The notes beneath the pieces are model-generated. The model was not told the origin of the DNA, made no database searches, and saw nothing but the letters and a program-made list of their open reading frames with translations. This document shows positions 1 through 6,609 of a stretch of 8,492 bases of DNA, one piece after another. This DNA is from DHVE2 group archaeon. GTDB lineage: Archaea > Thermoplasmatota > Thermoplasmata > Thermoplasmatales > Aciduliprofundaceae. The position numbers and the translations under genes were made by a program. The stretch covers positions 1 through 8,492 of the forward strand of contig WALG01000066.1 of NCBI GenBank assembly GCA_015522955.1, written 5' to 3'. Numbering within the stretch: the first letter of the stretch is position 1; each line of letters begins with the position of its first letter.

Positions 1-36
1 ATACTTTACCATGATAATATACAACTATTGAGGAGA

Positions 37-46
37 ATTTTTATCT
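37..46 (+). promoter_or_regulatory. Possible TATA-like box of the M32 carboxypeptidase gene
   Basis: A T/A-rich stretch is centred about 26 bp before the ATG at 68. That is the spacing expected if the transcript starts at or next to the start codon (leaderless). No Shine-Dalgarno sequence lies just before the ATG at 68 or the one at 80; the only purine-rich stretch (gaggag, about 30-35) is too far away. A second A/T-rich candidate lies at 13-20. The call rests on spacing and composition only. Confidence 0.3.
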
Positions 47-67
47 ATTATGATGTGATTCGCTTGC

Positions 68-1573
68 ATGGTGACTCAAATGGCGTTTGAAAATCCCAAA
101 ATAAAGGAGATTATAGATTATACCCGAAAGATATGGGCACTGAACCACGCTTCCGGTTTGATGGGCTGGGACATGGAAGTAAATATGCCCCCTCAAGGAG
201 CACGGGAGAGAAGCATAGCCATGGGAGAAATATCAATGATGGAGCACTCGTTTGTGACAAATGATAAATTTGTTAAGATGGTGGAGGCAGCGAAGAGTGA
301 AGAGAATCTTAACAAGTATGAGCAAGGACTTCTTCGAGTTCTGAGTCGAGAGATCAAACAGGCACTGGCGATTCCAAGGGAGATCGTGGGTGAGTTGAGC
401 CGTGTTACCGGTGAGGCAACCATGGCCTGGAGAGAGGCAAGAGAAAAGAATGATTATGAAAAATTCAGACCCTATCTGGACAAGATCATCGAACTTGAGA
501 GAAAAATTGCAGATTATCTTGGCTATGAGAAACATCCCTATGATGCCCTTGCTGATTTGTATGAGGAGGGTATGACCGTTCATGATTATGATGAATTCTT
601 TGGGAAAATTGAGGGTGAACTAAAGGACATTCTAACCAAAATTATGAACTCAGGATGGCCAAAGGAGCATCCTTTGGAGAAGGAGAAATACGATAAAGAT
701 GCACTTCACAGAGTAAATCTTGAGATAGTAAAACTTCTGGGCTACCCGCTTGATGAGAGAGGTCGTTTGGATATTTCGGCACATCCATTTACCATTGGTC
801 TTGGCATAGGGGATGTTCGTATCACTACGAGGTATGAAGGTATAGATTTCAAGAAGAGTCTTCTTGCTGTGGTGCATGAATTCGGGCATTCGTTATATGA
901 GTTGCAGATAGACCCGCAACTGAGCACAACCCCACTTGCCCATGGGGTATCTTCTGGAATCCATGAATCCCAATCCCGGTTCTGGGAGAACATGGTGGGA
1001 AGGAATATGCGATTTGTGGAGAGAATTTATTCAATCCTCAGAGAGAATCTATCGTTTCTTGCTTCCTATTCTCCAGAGGAAGTATACAGATATTTCAACA
1101 CTGTGAAGCCCAGCCTGATAAGAGTGGATGCGGATGAGGTTACCTATAATATGCATATCTTGGTGAGATACAGCATTGAAAAGATGATGATTGCCGGAGA
1201 GATAAAAACCAGCGAGATACCTGAGATATGGAACGAGAAAATGGAAGAATATCTTGGGGTGAGACCCAAGAGTTACAGCGAGGGGGTGCTTCAGGATATT
1301 CACTGGAGCGGTGGTTCTATAGGCTATTTCCCGACTTACTCACTGGGTACTGTGCTTGCGGTGCAGATTGGCGAGCATGCACGCAGGGATATTGGAAACT
1401 TTGAGGATGTGATAACTGGGGGTGACCTATCCGTGATAAGGGAATATCTACGGAATAAGGTGCACAGATACGGTAGCGTGTATGCTCCCAAGGACCTGCT
1501 TAGAAGAAGTTTTGGAGAGGAAATAGAGCCCGAATACTTCCTGAAATATCTTAAACAGAAATATCTCTCCTGA
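68..1573 (+). CDS. M32 family metallocarboxypeptidase (TaqCP/PfuCP-like)
   Basis: A 501-residue zinc carboxypeptidase, the usual length for family M32, which removes C-terminal residues from peptides in the cytoplasm. The zinc motif HEFGH is at 270-274, with E271 the catalytic base, and the third ligand is probably E300 in a HESQSR motif. Other family signatures are HPF (239-241), DVRITTRY (249-256), IRVDADE (351-357), GVLQDIHW (406-413) and GYFPTYSLG (419-427). An in-frame TGA at 56-58 limits the start to ATG 68 or ATG 80 (fifth codon). Neither has a nearby ribosome binding site, so a leaderless start is likely, and the upstream limit is uncertain by 12 bases. It ends 47 bp before the aIF5A gene, which has its own promoter. 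It fits peptide catabolism. There is no signal peptide and no sign of damage. Confidence 0.95.
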   Translation: MVTQMAFENPKIKEIIDYTRKIWALNHASGLMGWDMEVNMPPQGARERSIAMGEISMMEHSFVTNDKFVKMVEAAKSEENLNKYEQGLLRVLSREIKQALAIPREIVGELSRVTGEATMAWREAREKNDYEKFRPYLDKIIELERKIADYLGYEKHPYDALADLYEEGMTVHDYDEFFGKIEGELKDILTKIMNSGWPKEHPLEKEKYDKDALHRVNLEIVKLLGYPLDERGRLDISAHPFTIGLGIGDVRITTRYEGIDFKKSLLAVVHEFGHSLYELQIDPQLSTTPLAHGVSSGIHESQSRFWENMVGRNMRFVERIYSILRENLSFLASYSPEEVYRYFNTVKPSLIRVDADEVTYNMHILVRYSIEKMMIAGEIKTSEIPEIWNEKMEEYLGVRPKSYSEGVLQDIHWSGGSIGYFPTYSLGTVLAVQIGEHARRDIGNFEDVITGGDLSVIREYLRNKVHRYGSVYAPKDLLRRSFGEEIEPEYFLKYLKQKYLS

Positions 1574-1580
1574 ACAAAAT

Positions 1581-1590
1581 CTATATAAAT
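1581..1590 (+). promoter_or_regulatory. TATA box of the aIF5A-agmatinase unit
   Basis: The sequence ctatataaat, preceded by an A-rich stretch that could act as BRE, lies eight bases after the stop codon of the carboxypeptidase. Its centre is about 35 bp before the aIF5A ATG, predicting a transcript start near 1610 and a leader of about 10 nt. A purine-rich cgaggga (1608-1614) could serve as a short Shine-Dalgarno sequence. Confidence 0.7.
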
Positions 1591-1620
1591 TCGAACCCAT
1601 TACCCATCGAGGGATTAAAA

Positions 1621-2016
1621 ATGTCTTGGAGAGACGTTGAGGTTAGAGAGTTGAAAGTCGGAGGTTATATGGTGGTTGATGATGAGCCATGCAAGATAGT
1701 GGAGATGACTACCAGCAAGCCGGGGAAGCATGGAGAGGCTAAGGCAAGAATTGTTGCCATAGGCGTCTTCGATGGTCAAAAGAGAAGTGTGGTGTATCCT
1801 GTGAAGCACAAGGTCAAGGTTCCCATAATTGAGAAGCGAGAAGCGCAGATTCTTGCGGTAATGGGTGATGAGGCACAACTTATGGATTCCGAGACATTCG
1901 AAACTTTTGAACTGCCGATACCTGGGGATCTGAAGGATCAGATTGCTCCGGGAAAGAGTGTGCAGTACTGGGAAGCCATGGGCAAGAGAACCATAATGAA
2001 GGTTACGGGAGAGTGA
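1621..2016 (+). CDS. Translation initiation factor 5A (aIF5A, hypusine-containing)
   Basis: A 131-residue archaeal homologue of eIF5A, which binds the ribosome and relieves stalling during elongation and termination. The N-terminal SH3-like domain carries the hypusination loop TTSKPGKHGEAK (30-41); by alignment with the eukaryotic factor, K36 is the lysine that receives the deoxyhypusine or hypusine group. The C-terminal half (about 70-131) matches the OB-fold domain. The length is normal for the archaeal family. The ATG follows a strong TATA box and a GAGGG purine run seven bases upstream. The stop codon is separated by one base from the start of the agmatinase gene, so the two are almost certainly co-transcribed. 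This is relevant because the lysine modification draws on polyamine metabolism. Confidence 0.96.
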   Translation: MSWRDVEVRELKVGGYMVVDDEPCKIVEMTTSKPGKHGEAKARIVAIGVFDGQKRSVVYPVKHKVKVPIIEKREAQILAVMGDEAQLMDSETFETFELPIPGDLKDQIAPGKSVQYWEAMGKRTIMKVTGE

Positions 2017-2017
2017 T

Positions 2018-2887
2018 ATGCTTCTGCATTTTGCCGATGCAAACTCCGATTTCTCACAATCTCATTTTGTGATTTTTGGAGCGCCATTCGATGGCACATC
2101 TTCATATCGTCATGGCTCTAAATTTGCACCTGATGAGATAAGAAAAGCATCTTACAACCTTGAAAGTTATCTGGTGGAGCATGATGTGGATTTGAAAACT
2201 GTGGCAATTCATGATATGGGTAATGTTGGCACGCTGGACGAATTTGGGCGTGTTGAAGATATGCTGGAAGCAGTGGAATTTGTGGTTGCACAGATTCTCC
2301 CGGGCAAATTTCCTATTATGCTGGGGGGCGAGCACTCGGCTACCGCCGGTGTTGCAAAGATTCTCGCTGAAAAATTTGAGAGCATAGGCATCATTTTTAT
2401 AGATGCTCATACCGATTTCAGGAACCAGTATCTGGGGGTGAAGTACAGTCATGCCTGCGCTGCAAGAAGAGCCTATGAGGCTCTCAAAGGTAGGGTTGTA
2501 TCCATAGGAGTGCGCTCTGTATCTCGTGAGGAGGTGGAGGATGCCAGGGCTTTGGGCCATGAATGGCTTACCTCTTACCAGTTCAGAGAAATGGGATGGA
2601 AGGAGGCAGTAAAATGGGCTCTGGAGAAATTGAAAACTGAGAAAATTTATCTCTCTATAGATATGGACGGAATAGACCCTGCCTATGCACCAGGTGTGGG
2701 CACACCCGAGTTCTTTGGGCTCTCACCTATAGATGTTAAAAAAATGATAAATTATCTTGGCCCCCGCCTTGTAGGTGCGGACATAGTTGAGGTGTGTCCA
2801 CCCTGTGATAATGGTACTACCGCAGTTCTTGCTGCAAGGCTTGTGCAGGAAATAATCGCCGTCGTAAAAAAATCTCGCAAATCATAA
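2018..2887 (+). CDS. speB: Agmatinase/arginase-family ureohydrolase
   Basis: A 289-residue binuclear manganese ureohydrolase. Metal-binding signatures are complete: GGEHS (103-107, H106), DAHTD (129-133; D129, H131, D133) and SIDMDGIDP (213-221; D215, D217), with the conserved E258 near the end. SHACAARR (144-151) occupies the position of the agmatinase substrate-loop motif. Likely activity is hydrolysis of agmatine to putrescine and urea; in many thermophilic archaea the physiological substrate is N1-aminopropylagmatine, giving spermidine directly. Sequence alone does not separate these, and a role in finishing hypusine on aIF5A is also possible. The ATG lies one base after the aIF5A stop, with gggagag at the end of that gene as ribosome binding site. 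The last codons lie inside a 17-bp direct repeat (2878-2894) whose second copy is 300 bp downstream. Confidence 0.9.
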   Translation: MLLHFADANSDFSQSHFVIFGAPFDGTSSYRHGSKFAPDEIRKASYNLESYLVEHDVDLKTVAIHDMGNVGTLDEFGRVEDMLEAVEFVVAQILPGKFPIMLGGEHSATAGVAKILAEKFESIGIIFIDAHTDFRNQYLGVKYSHACAARRAYEALKGRVVSIGVRSVSREEVEDARALGHEWLTSYQFREMGWKEAVKWALEKLKTEKIYLSIDMDGIDPAYAPGVGTPEFFGLSPIDVKKMINYLGPRLVGADIVEVCPPCDNGTTAVLAARLVQEIIAVVKKSRKS

Positions 2888-2894
2888 TTTTTTG
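2878..2894 (+). repeat. Left copy of a perfect 17-bp direct repeat flanking the insertion
   Basis: The sequence caaatcataattttttg occurs here and again at 3178-3194, exactly 300 bp apart; the flanks then diverge. This copy includes the last sense codons and stop of the agmatinase gene plus the first T-run. Its placement at both ends of a transposase remnant suggests a target-site duplication. Confidence 0.85.
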
Positions 2895-2914
2895 TAGAGA
2901 GCGGTTATTTTTTT
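2888..2914 (+). terminator. T-rich terminator region after the agmatinase gene
   Basis: A run of six T directly follows the agmatinase stop (2888-2893) and a run of seven lies at 2908-2914. Archaeal polymerases terminate intrinsically at such T-runs without needing a stem-loop, so this is a plausible end for the aIF5A-agmatinase transcript. The second run lies within the inserted DNA. Confidence 0.5.
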
Positions 2915-3177
2915 CGCTTATTTAAAACCATCGGTTAATCCTTCTTTATCATTTTTCTCTGAAATTGAGAAAAAGAGCCCCCACAGTGATTCCTGAGAAG
3001 AATTTCTGACGAATGCATCGGATGGCGTCTCACCTATTTCAAGCCATAAAGCACCGTGGATTCTGTTGTTGTACCATAAAATAAATTCACGGATATCTTT
3101 GAATCTCCATCTGTGTCTATCATATTCCAGCCAGAATCTCTCCACCTTACCATTCCCGCAGTTTGTTTGTGCTGACA
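2895..3177 (-). mobile_element. Decayed 283-bp insertion-sequence remnant
   Basis: This is the segment between two perfect 17-bp direct repeats. It contains only the C-terminal part of a DDE transposase on the minus strand. The transposase stop lies about 23 bp from the left boundary, as expected near an IS end. The right boundary begins, read on the minus strand, TGTCAGCACAAACAAACTG, which could be a surviving terminal repeat, but the left end does not match it well, so I cannot claim paired terminal inverted repeats. The simplest reading is an IS that inserted between the agmatinase and glycyl radical enzyme genes and then lost most of its interior. Confidence 0.65.
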
Positions 3178-3178
3178 C
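2918..3178 (-). pseudogene. Truncated DDE transposase (integrase-core C-terminal fragment)
   Basis: An 86-codon open frame opening with GTG just inside the right direct repeat; an in-frame stop at 3182-3184 prevents a longer product. The recognisable part runs from GNGKVERFW (8-16) through FILWYNNRIHG (32-42) to GETPSDAF (49-56), the usual end of an rve-type (IS481/IS3-like) transposase catalytic domain. E13 is the probable third acidic residue of the DDE triad. The two upstream aspartates and the DNA-binding region, around 200 or more residues, are absent. The first nine residues (SAQTNCG) look like IS-end sequence fused to the body, since relatives usually read HPQTNGK here. It has no plausible activity as transposase. 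Confidence 0.75.
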
Positions 3179-3194
3179 AAATCATAATTTTTTG
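3178..3194 (+). repeat. Right copy of the 17-bp direct repeat
   Basis: Identical to 2878-2894. It ends four bases before the TATA-like box of the glycyl radical enzyme operon. If the repeat is a target-site duplication, that promoter originally lay about a dozen bases after the agmatinase stop codon. Confidence 0.85.
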
Positions 3195-3198
3195 ATAA

Positions 3199-3208
3199 TA
3201 TTTAAATA
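3199..3208 (+). promoter_or_regulatory. TATA box of the glycyl radical enzyme operon
   Basis: tatttaaata is a perfect 10-bp palindrome of canonical archaeal TATA composition. Its centre lies about 45 bp before the start codon, predicting a transcript start around 3228 and a leader of about 20 nt that includes the ribosome binding site. Confidence 0.65.
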
Positions 3209-3211
3209 AAA

Positions 3212-3236
3212 CTTGTAAATATCTTCCACTTACAAG
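3212..3236 (+). promoter_or_regulatory. 7-bp inverted repeat across the predicted start of transcription (candidate operator or hairpin)
   Basis: CTTGTAA (3212-3218) and TTACAAG (3230-3236) are perfect reverse complements separated by 11 bases. The repeat lies downstream of the TATA box, spans the expected transcript start, and its right arm overlaps the first bases of the Shine-Dalgarno sequence. This is a classic place for an archaeal repressor to block polymerase. If transcription starts further upstream than predicted, the RNA could also fold and mask the ribosome binding site. With only seven paired bases, chance in A/T-rich DNA cannot be excluded. Confidence 0.4.
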
Positions 3237-3241
3237 GAGGT
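3234..3241 (+). promoter_or_regulatory. Strong Shine-Dalgarno sequence deciding a TTG start
   Basis: aaggaggt is an ideal match to the 3' end of 16S rRNA and lies six bases before the TTG at 3248. The first in-frame ATG (3269) would be 27 bases away, so the TTG is the supported initiation codon. Confidence 0.8.
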
Positions 3242-3247
3242 ATTAGG

Positions 3248-5686
3248 TTGGCTCAAAGTGAAAGAGTTATGAATATTCAGGAAGAGATTGCACGTAGAAG
3301 CGAGGTAATAAGGCCCATAAATGATAGAATTGCAAGACTGAGAGAGGAAAGCGTTAATTTTGAAGTTCGCATTTCGGTGGAGAGATCCAAACTCATAACG
3401 GAATTTTATAAAAGCGGGATGGCAAAGGGCAAATCTGTCCCGGTGCAGCGTGCTCTTGCTTTCAAGTATCTTATGGAGTATGTGAGTTTACCAGTGGAAG
3501 AAGGACAGCTTATTGTAGGAATCCGCGGGACAGGAGTTAAGGAAGTCCCCACATATCCCGAAATAACAGTGCATAGCCTTGAGGATTTAGAAATTCTCGA
3601 TACCCGGGAGAATATGCCCTATAGGGTGGATGATGAGACTCGCAGAATATACGAGGAGGAGATTATTCCCTTCTGGAAAGGCCGCTCAATGAGAGACATA
3701 ATCTTTGAAAATCTTCCCCAGGAATGGAAGGATGCCTACGAAGCAGGGGTTTGGACCGAGTTCATGGAGCAGCGATCTCCGGGACATACTGCAGGAGGAG
3801 ATAGAATTTTCAAAATGGGGCTTCTGGATATAAAAAGAGAGATAAAGAGAAAGATGCAGGAGATTGAGCCCTGGGATCCGGAATATTACGAGAAGATAGA
3901 GGAACTCAAAGGTATGGATATTGTGGCTGATGCCCTGATGATTTATGCGAGGAGATACGCAGAAAAACTTGAGAAGATGGCTAAGGAAGAGAAGGATGAG
4001 AGAAGGAAAAAAGAACTTGCGAGGATGGCAGAGATATGCAGATGGGTTCCTGCCCATGCACCCAGAACATTCTGGGAATCTTTGCAGCATTACTGGTTCA
4101 TCCACGTGGGTGTAACATACGAGACCAATCCCTGGGACTCCTTCAATCCCGGGAGAATAGATCAGCATCTTTATCCCTTCTACAGGAAAGATTTGAAAGA
4201 GGGGCGATTAACTCGAGAGAAGGCAAAGGAACTTCTTCAGGCCTTCTGGCTCAAATTCAACAATCAGCCTGCGGTACCCAAGGTAGGTGTTACAGCGGAG
4301 GAGAGTTTCACTTACAACGATTTCTCCAAACTAAATGTTGGCGGGTTGAAGGTGGATGGTTCCGATGGGGTAAATGAGCTATCTTACCTCATTCTGGAAG
4401 TTCTGGATGAAATGAGAACCCTGCAGCCAAATACGGCGGTGTTGATAAGCGATAAAAATCCGGATGACTTCTTGATACAAGCTTTAAAAGTAGTTGCTCC
4501 CGGCTTCGGAGAGCCGCCCTTCTTCAATTTCGACCGGGTAGTGCTTCGTATGCTCAGACAGGGTAAGAGCCTTGAGGATGCCAGAACCTCGGGGGTGAGT
4601 GGATGCGTAGAAACCGGTGCCTTTGGCAAGGAATCTTATATACTCACAGGCTATTTCAACCTACCCAAGATTCTGGAAATAACACTAAATAACGGCTACG
4701 ACCCGCGCACGGGTAAAAAGGTAGGTATTGAAACTGGAGACCCTAAAAATTTCAAGAGTTTTGAAGAGTTGTGGAGCGCGTTCGTTGCCCAAGTAAAATA
4801 TTTTATGGATATAAAAATGCAGGGCAACGATATGATAGAGGCTTTGTATGCGAAGCATCTTCCTGTACCGTTTCTCTCCCTATGGATTGAAGACTGTGTG
4901 GAGAATGCAAAAGATTGCAATGCGGGAGGTACAAGATACAATACACAATATATCCAAGTCGTGGGATTAGGAACTCTTGCAGATAGTCTCGCAGCCTTAA
5001 AGTATCATGTATTCGACAGGAAAAAGGTGAGCATGGAAGAGTTTCTGGATGCGCTCAAAAACAACTTCGAAGGGAAGTATGAGATTCTAAGACAGATTTT
5101 GATAAATCGCACTCCCAAATTTGGAAATGATGATGATTATGTGGATGATATATCTAAGAGAATAGTGGATACCATGGTGGAAATCATAGAGGGATATCCT
5201 CCATCTCCTGTGCGAAGGGCATCTAAAAGGGCCTACTTTCTGCCCACCACTGTGCATGTATATTTCGGCAAGGTCACAGGTGCAACACCGGACGGAAGAA
5301 AGGCAGCGGTTCCTGTATCTGAGGGAGTATCTCCTGTGCAGGGCATGGACAGGAAGGGAATAGCGGCAGTTTTCAGAAGCGTCGCTAAATGTGACTGGGA
5401 TAAGACAGGTGGCGCTCTGCTCAATCAGAAACTAACTCCGGATCTCTTGAGCAACGAGGAGAATCTCAAGAAGTTGGCCCATTTAATTCGCGGTTTCTTC
5501 AGGGCTGGTGGCCATCATGTGCAGTTCAACGTGGTAAGCCGTGAATTGTTAGAAGAGGCACAGCAGAAGCCCAAAGAATTCGAGGACCTTATGGTTCGCG
5601 TTGCGGGCTACAGTGATTATTTCGTGAACCTACCCAAGGGCCTGCAGGACGAGATAATTGAGAGAACCGAGCAGAAAGAGGTATAA
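3248..5686 (+). CDS. Glycyl radical enzyme, HypD-like (probable trans-4-hydroxy-L-proline dehydratase)
   Basis: An 812-residue PFL-like barrel with a C-terminal glycyl radical domain. The radical site is RVAGY (784-788, G787) and the thiyl site is GCVE (452-455; C453, E455). The single Cys followed by V-E marks the dehydratase/eliminase branch; pyruvate formate-lyase has two adjacent cysteines. From memory, the HypD pocket uses F152, H160, D278, D339, F340, C434, E436 and Y450. The matching residues here are F172, H180, D297, D358, F359, C453, E455 and Y469, all identical at an offset of 19-20. HypD removes water from hydroxyproline to give 1-pyrroline-5-carboxylate, which is then reduced to proline. 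Also seen are GGTRYN (560-565) and GATPDGRK (678-685). The TTG start follows an ideal Shine-Dalgarno sequence; the activase starts three bases after the stop. A related hydroxyproline lyase or another substrate remains possible. The protein must act anaerobically. Confidence 0.9.
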   Translation: MAQSERVMNIQEEIARRSEVIRPINDRIARLREESVNFEVRISVERSKLITEFYKSGMAKGKSVPVQRALAFKYLMEYVSLPVEEGQLIVGIRGTGVKEVPTYPEITVHSLEDLEILDTRENMPYRVDDETRRIYEEEIIPFWKGRSMRDIIFENLPQEWKDAYEAGVWTEFMEQRSPGHTAGGDRIFKMGLLDIKREIKRKMQEIEPWDPEYYEKIEELKGMDIVADALMIYARRYAEKLEKMAKEEKDERRKKELARMAEICRWVPAHAPRTFWESLQHYWFIHVGVTYETNPWDSFNPGRIDQHLYPFYRKDLKEGRLTREKAKELLQAFWLKFNNQPAVPKVGVTAEESFTYNDFSKLNVGGLKVDGSDGVNELSYLILEVLDEMRTLQPNTAVLISDKNPDDFLIQALKVVAPGFGEPPFFNFDRVVLRMLRQGKSLEDARTSGVSGCVETGAFGKESYILTGYFNLPKILEITLNNGYDPRTGKKVGIETGDPKNFKSFEELWSAFVAQVKYFMDIKMQGNDMIEALYAKHLPVPFLSLWIEDCVENAKDCNAGGTRYNTQYIQVVGLGTLADSLAALKYHVFDRKKVSMEEFLDALKNNFEGKYEILRQILINRTPKFGNDDDYVDDISKRIVDTMVEIIEGYPPSPVRRASKRAYFLPTTVHVYFGKVTGATPDGRKAAVPVSEGVSPVQGMDRKGIAAVFRSVAKCDWDKTGGALLNQKLTPDLLSNEENLKKLAHLIRGFFRAGGHHVQFNVVSRELLEEAQQKPKEFEDLMVRVAGYSDYFVNLPKGLQDEIIERTEQKEV

Positions 5687-5689
5687 TTG

Positions 5690-6607
5690 ATGCGTGGACT
5701 CATATTCGATATAAAGAGATTCGCAATTCACGACGGACCTGGGATAAGAACCACCATATTTATGAAGGGTTGCCCCCTGAGATGTATATGGTGTCATAAC
5801 CCTGAGGGAATAAGCCCAAAGCCGCAGGTAATGTATTTCGAGTATAAATGCATTCACTGCTATACCTGCGTAAATGTATGTCCCCAAAAGGCAGTTTACT
5901 TTGACGAAGGGGGGATGCAGAGGATAAAAAGGGATCTGTGTACAGTGGAGCAGGGCTGCCGAATATGCGGTGATATGTGCCCCACAACAGCCACAAAAAT
6001 AGTGGGAAGATACATAACCGTGGAGGAACTTATGCAGGAAGTTATGAAGGATGCAAATCTCTATGATGATTCAGGAGGTGGTGTAACCTTCTCTGGAGGC
6101 GAGCCTCTTTTCCAGCCGCAATTTCTAATGGAAGCTCTCAAATCTCTTCGAAGGAGATACATCCACGTGGCCCTGGATACCTCGGGATACTCGCCAACAG
6201 AGGTGCTAAAGGCTGTGGAGCCCTTGGTAAATCTATTTCTCTATGATCTCAAACTTTTTGATGAGGAGGAGCACAAGAAATACACTGGCGTGGGAAATAA
6301 AGTAATAAAGAAAAATCTCAAATTTTTGGTGGAGAGGGGAAGAGCCAAGGACATTTATCTTCGCTTTCCGGTTATTCCAGGAATAACAGATACCTCCAGC
6401 AATGTAGAGGGGTGGGCTAAATTTCTTCAGGGAATCGGAAAATTCGAGAGGATACATCTCCTTCCCTTCCATGATGTTAGCGAGAAGTACAGGAGATTAG
6501 GGATGGATTATCTTATGCCCGCGAGAGAGGCACCTTCCGAGGAAAAGATGAAGAGAATTGCGGAGAGATTCGAGGAAATTGGTCTGGAAGTCGTGCGGGG
6601 AGGATAG
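5690..6607 (+). CDS. Glycyl radical enzyme activase (radical SAM, HypE-like)
   Basis: A 305-residue radical SAM protein that uses S-adenosylmethionine to install the glycyl radical on its partner, here surely the enzyme encoded just upstream. The radical SAM motif CPLRCIWC places the catalytic [4Fe-4S] ligands at C28, C32 and C35. A ferredoxin-like insert follows with two further cysteine sets, C54/C57/C60/C64 and C84/C90/C93/C97, as in activases of the dehydratase/decarboxylase branch and unlike the short PFL activase. The SAM-binding GGE motif is at 136-138; DTSGY (163-167), YDLKLFD (185-191) and RFPVIPGITD (225-234) are typical of the family. I chose ATG 5690 over the TTG at 5687: gagg at 5678-5681 then sits eight bases upstream. 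The gene begins three bases after the stop of the radical enzyme and is followed two bases later by the next gene. Confidence 0.93.
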   Translation: MRGLIFDIKRFAIHDGPGIRTTIFMKGCPLRCIWCHNPEGISPKPQVMYFEYKCIHCYTCVNVCPQKAVYFDEGGMQRIKRDLCTVEQGCRICGDMCPTTATKIVGRYITVEELMQEVMKDANLYDDSGGGVTFSGGEPLFQPQFLMEALKSLRRRYIHVALDTSGYSPTEVLKAVEPLVNLFLYDLKLFDEEEHKKYTGVGNKVIKKNLKFLVERGRAKDIYLRFPVIPGITDTSSNVEGWAKFLQGIGKFERIHLLPFHDVSEKYRRLGMDYLMPAREAPSEEKMKRIAERFEEIGLEVVRGG

Positions 6608-6609
6608 AA

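Noticed and set aside
2102..2560. Minus-strand open frame of 152 codons within the agmatinase gene
   Set aside because: It lies wholly antisense to a strongly supported gene and its product has no family-like features.
2895..3177. Paired terminal inverted repeats at the ends of the insertion
   Set aside because: The right end (minus-strand TGTCAGCAC) matches the left end (TAGAGAGCGG) only weakly even with a gap, so no pair was annotated.
2878..3194. The 17-bp direct repeat as part of a CRISPR array or attachment site
   Set aside because: There are only two copies, 300 bp apart, with transposase coding sequence between them and no tRNA or integrase nearby; a target-site duplication fits better.
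3686..4168. Minus-strand open frame of 160 codons within the glycyl radical enzyme gene
   Set aside because: It is antisense to a conserved coding region, with composition typical of a shadow frame.
4036..4377. Plus-strand open frame of 113 codons inside the glycyl radical enzyme gene
   Set aside because: It is in another frame of a well-conserved gene and its translation shows no recognisable domain; it is a shadow.
3248..5686. Annotation as pyruvate formate-lyase
   Set aside because: The active site has one cysteine followed by V-E (C453, E455) instead of two adjacent cysteines, and the activase carries the extra ferredoxin-like cysteine sets absent from the PFL activase.
5687..5689. TTG as start codon of the activase
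   Set aside because: It lies only five bases from the purine run and adds one residue; the adjoining ATG at 5690 has better spacing.
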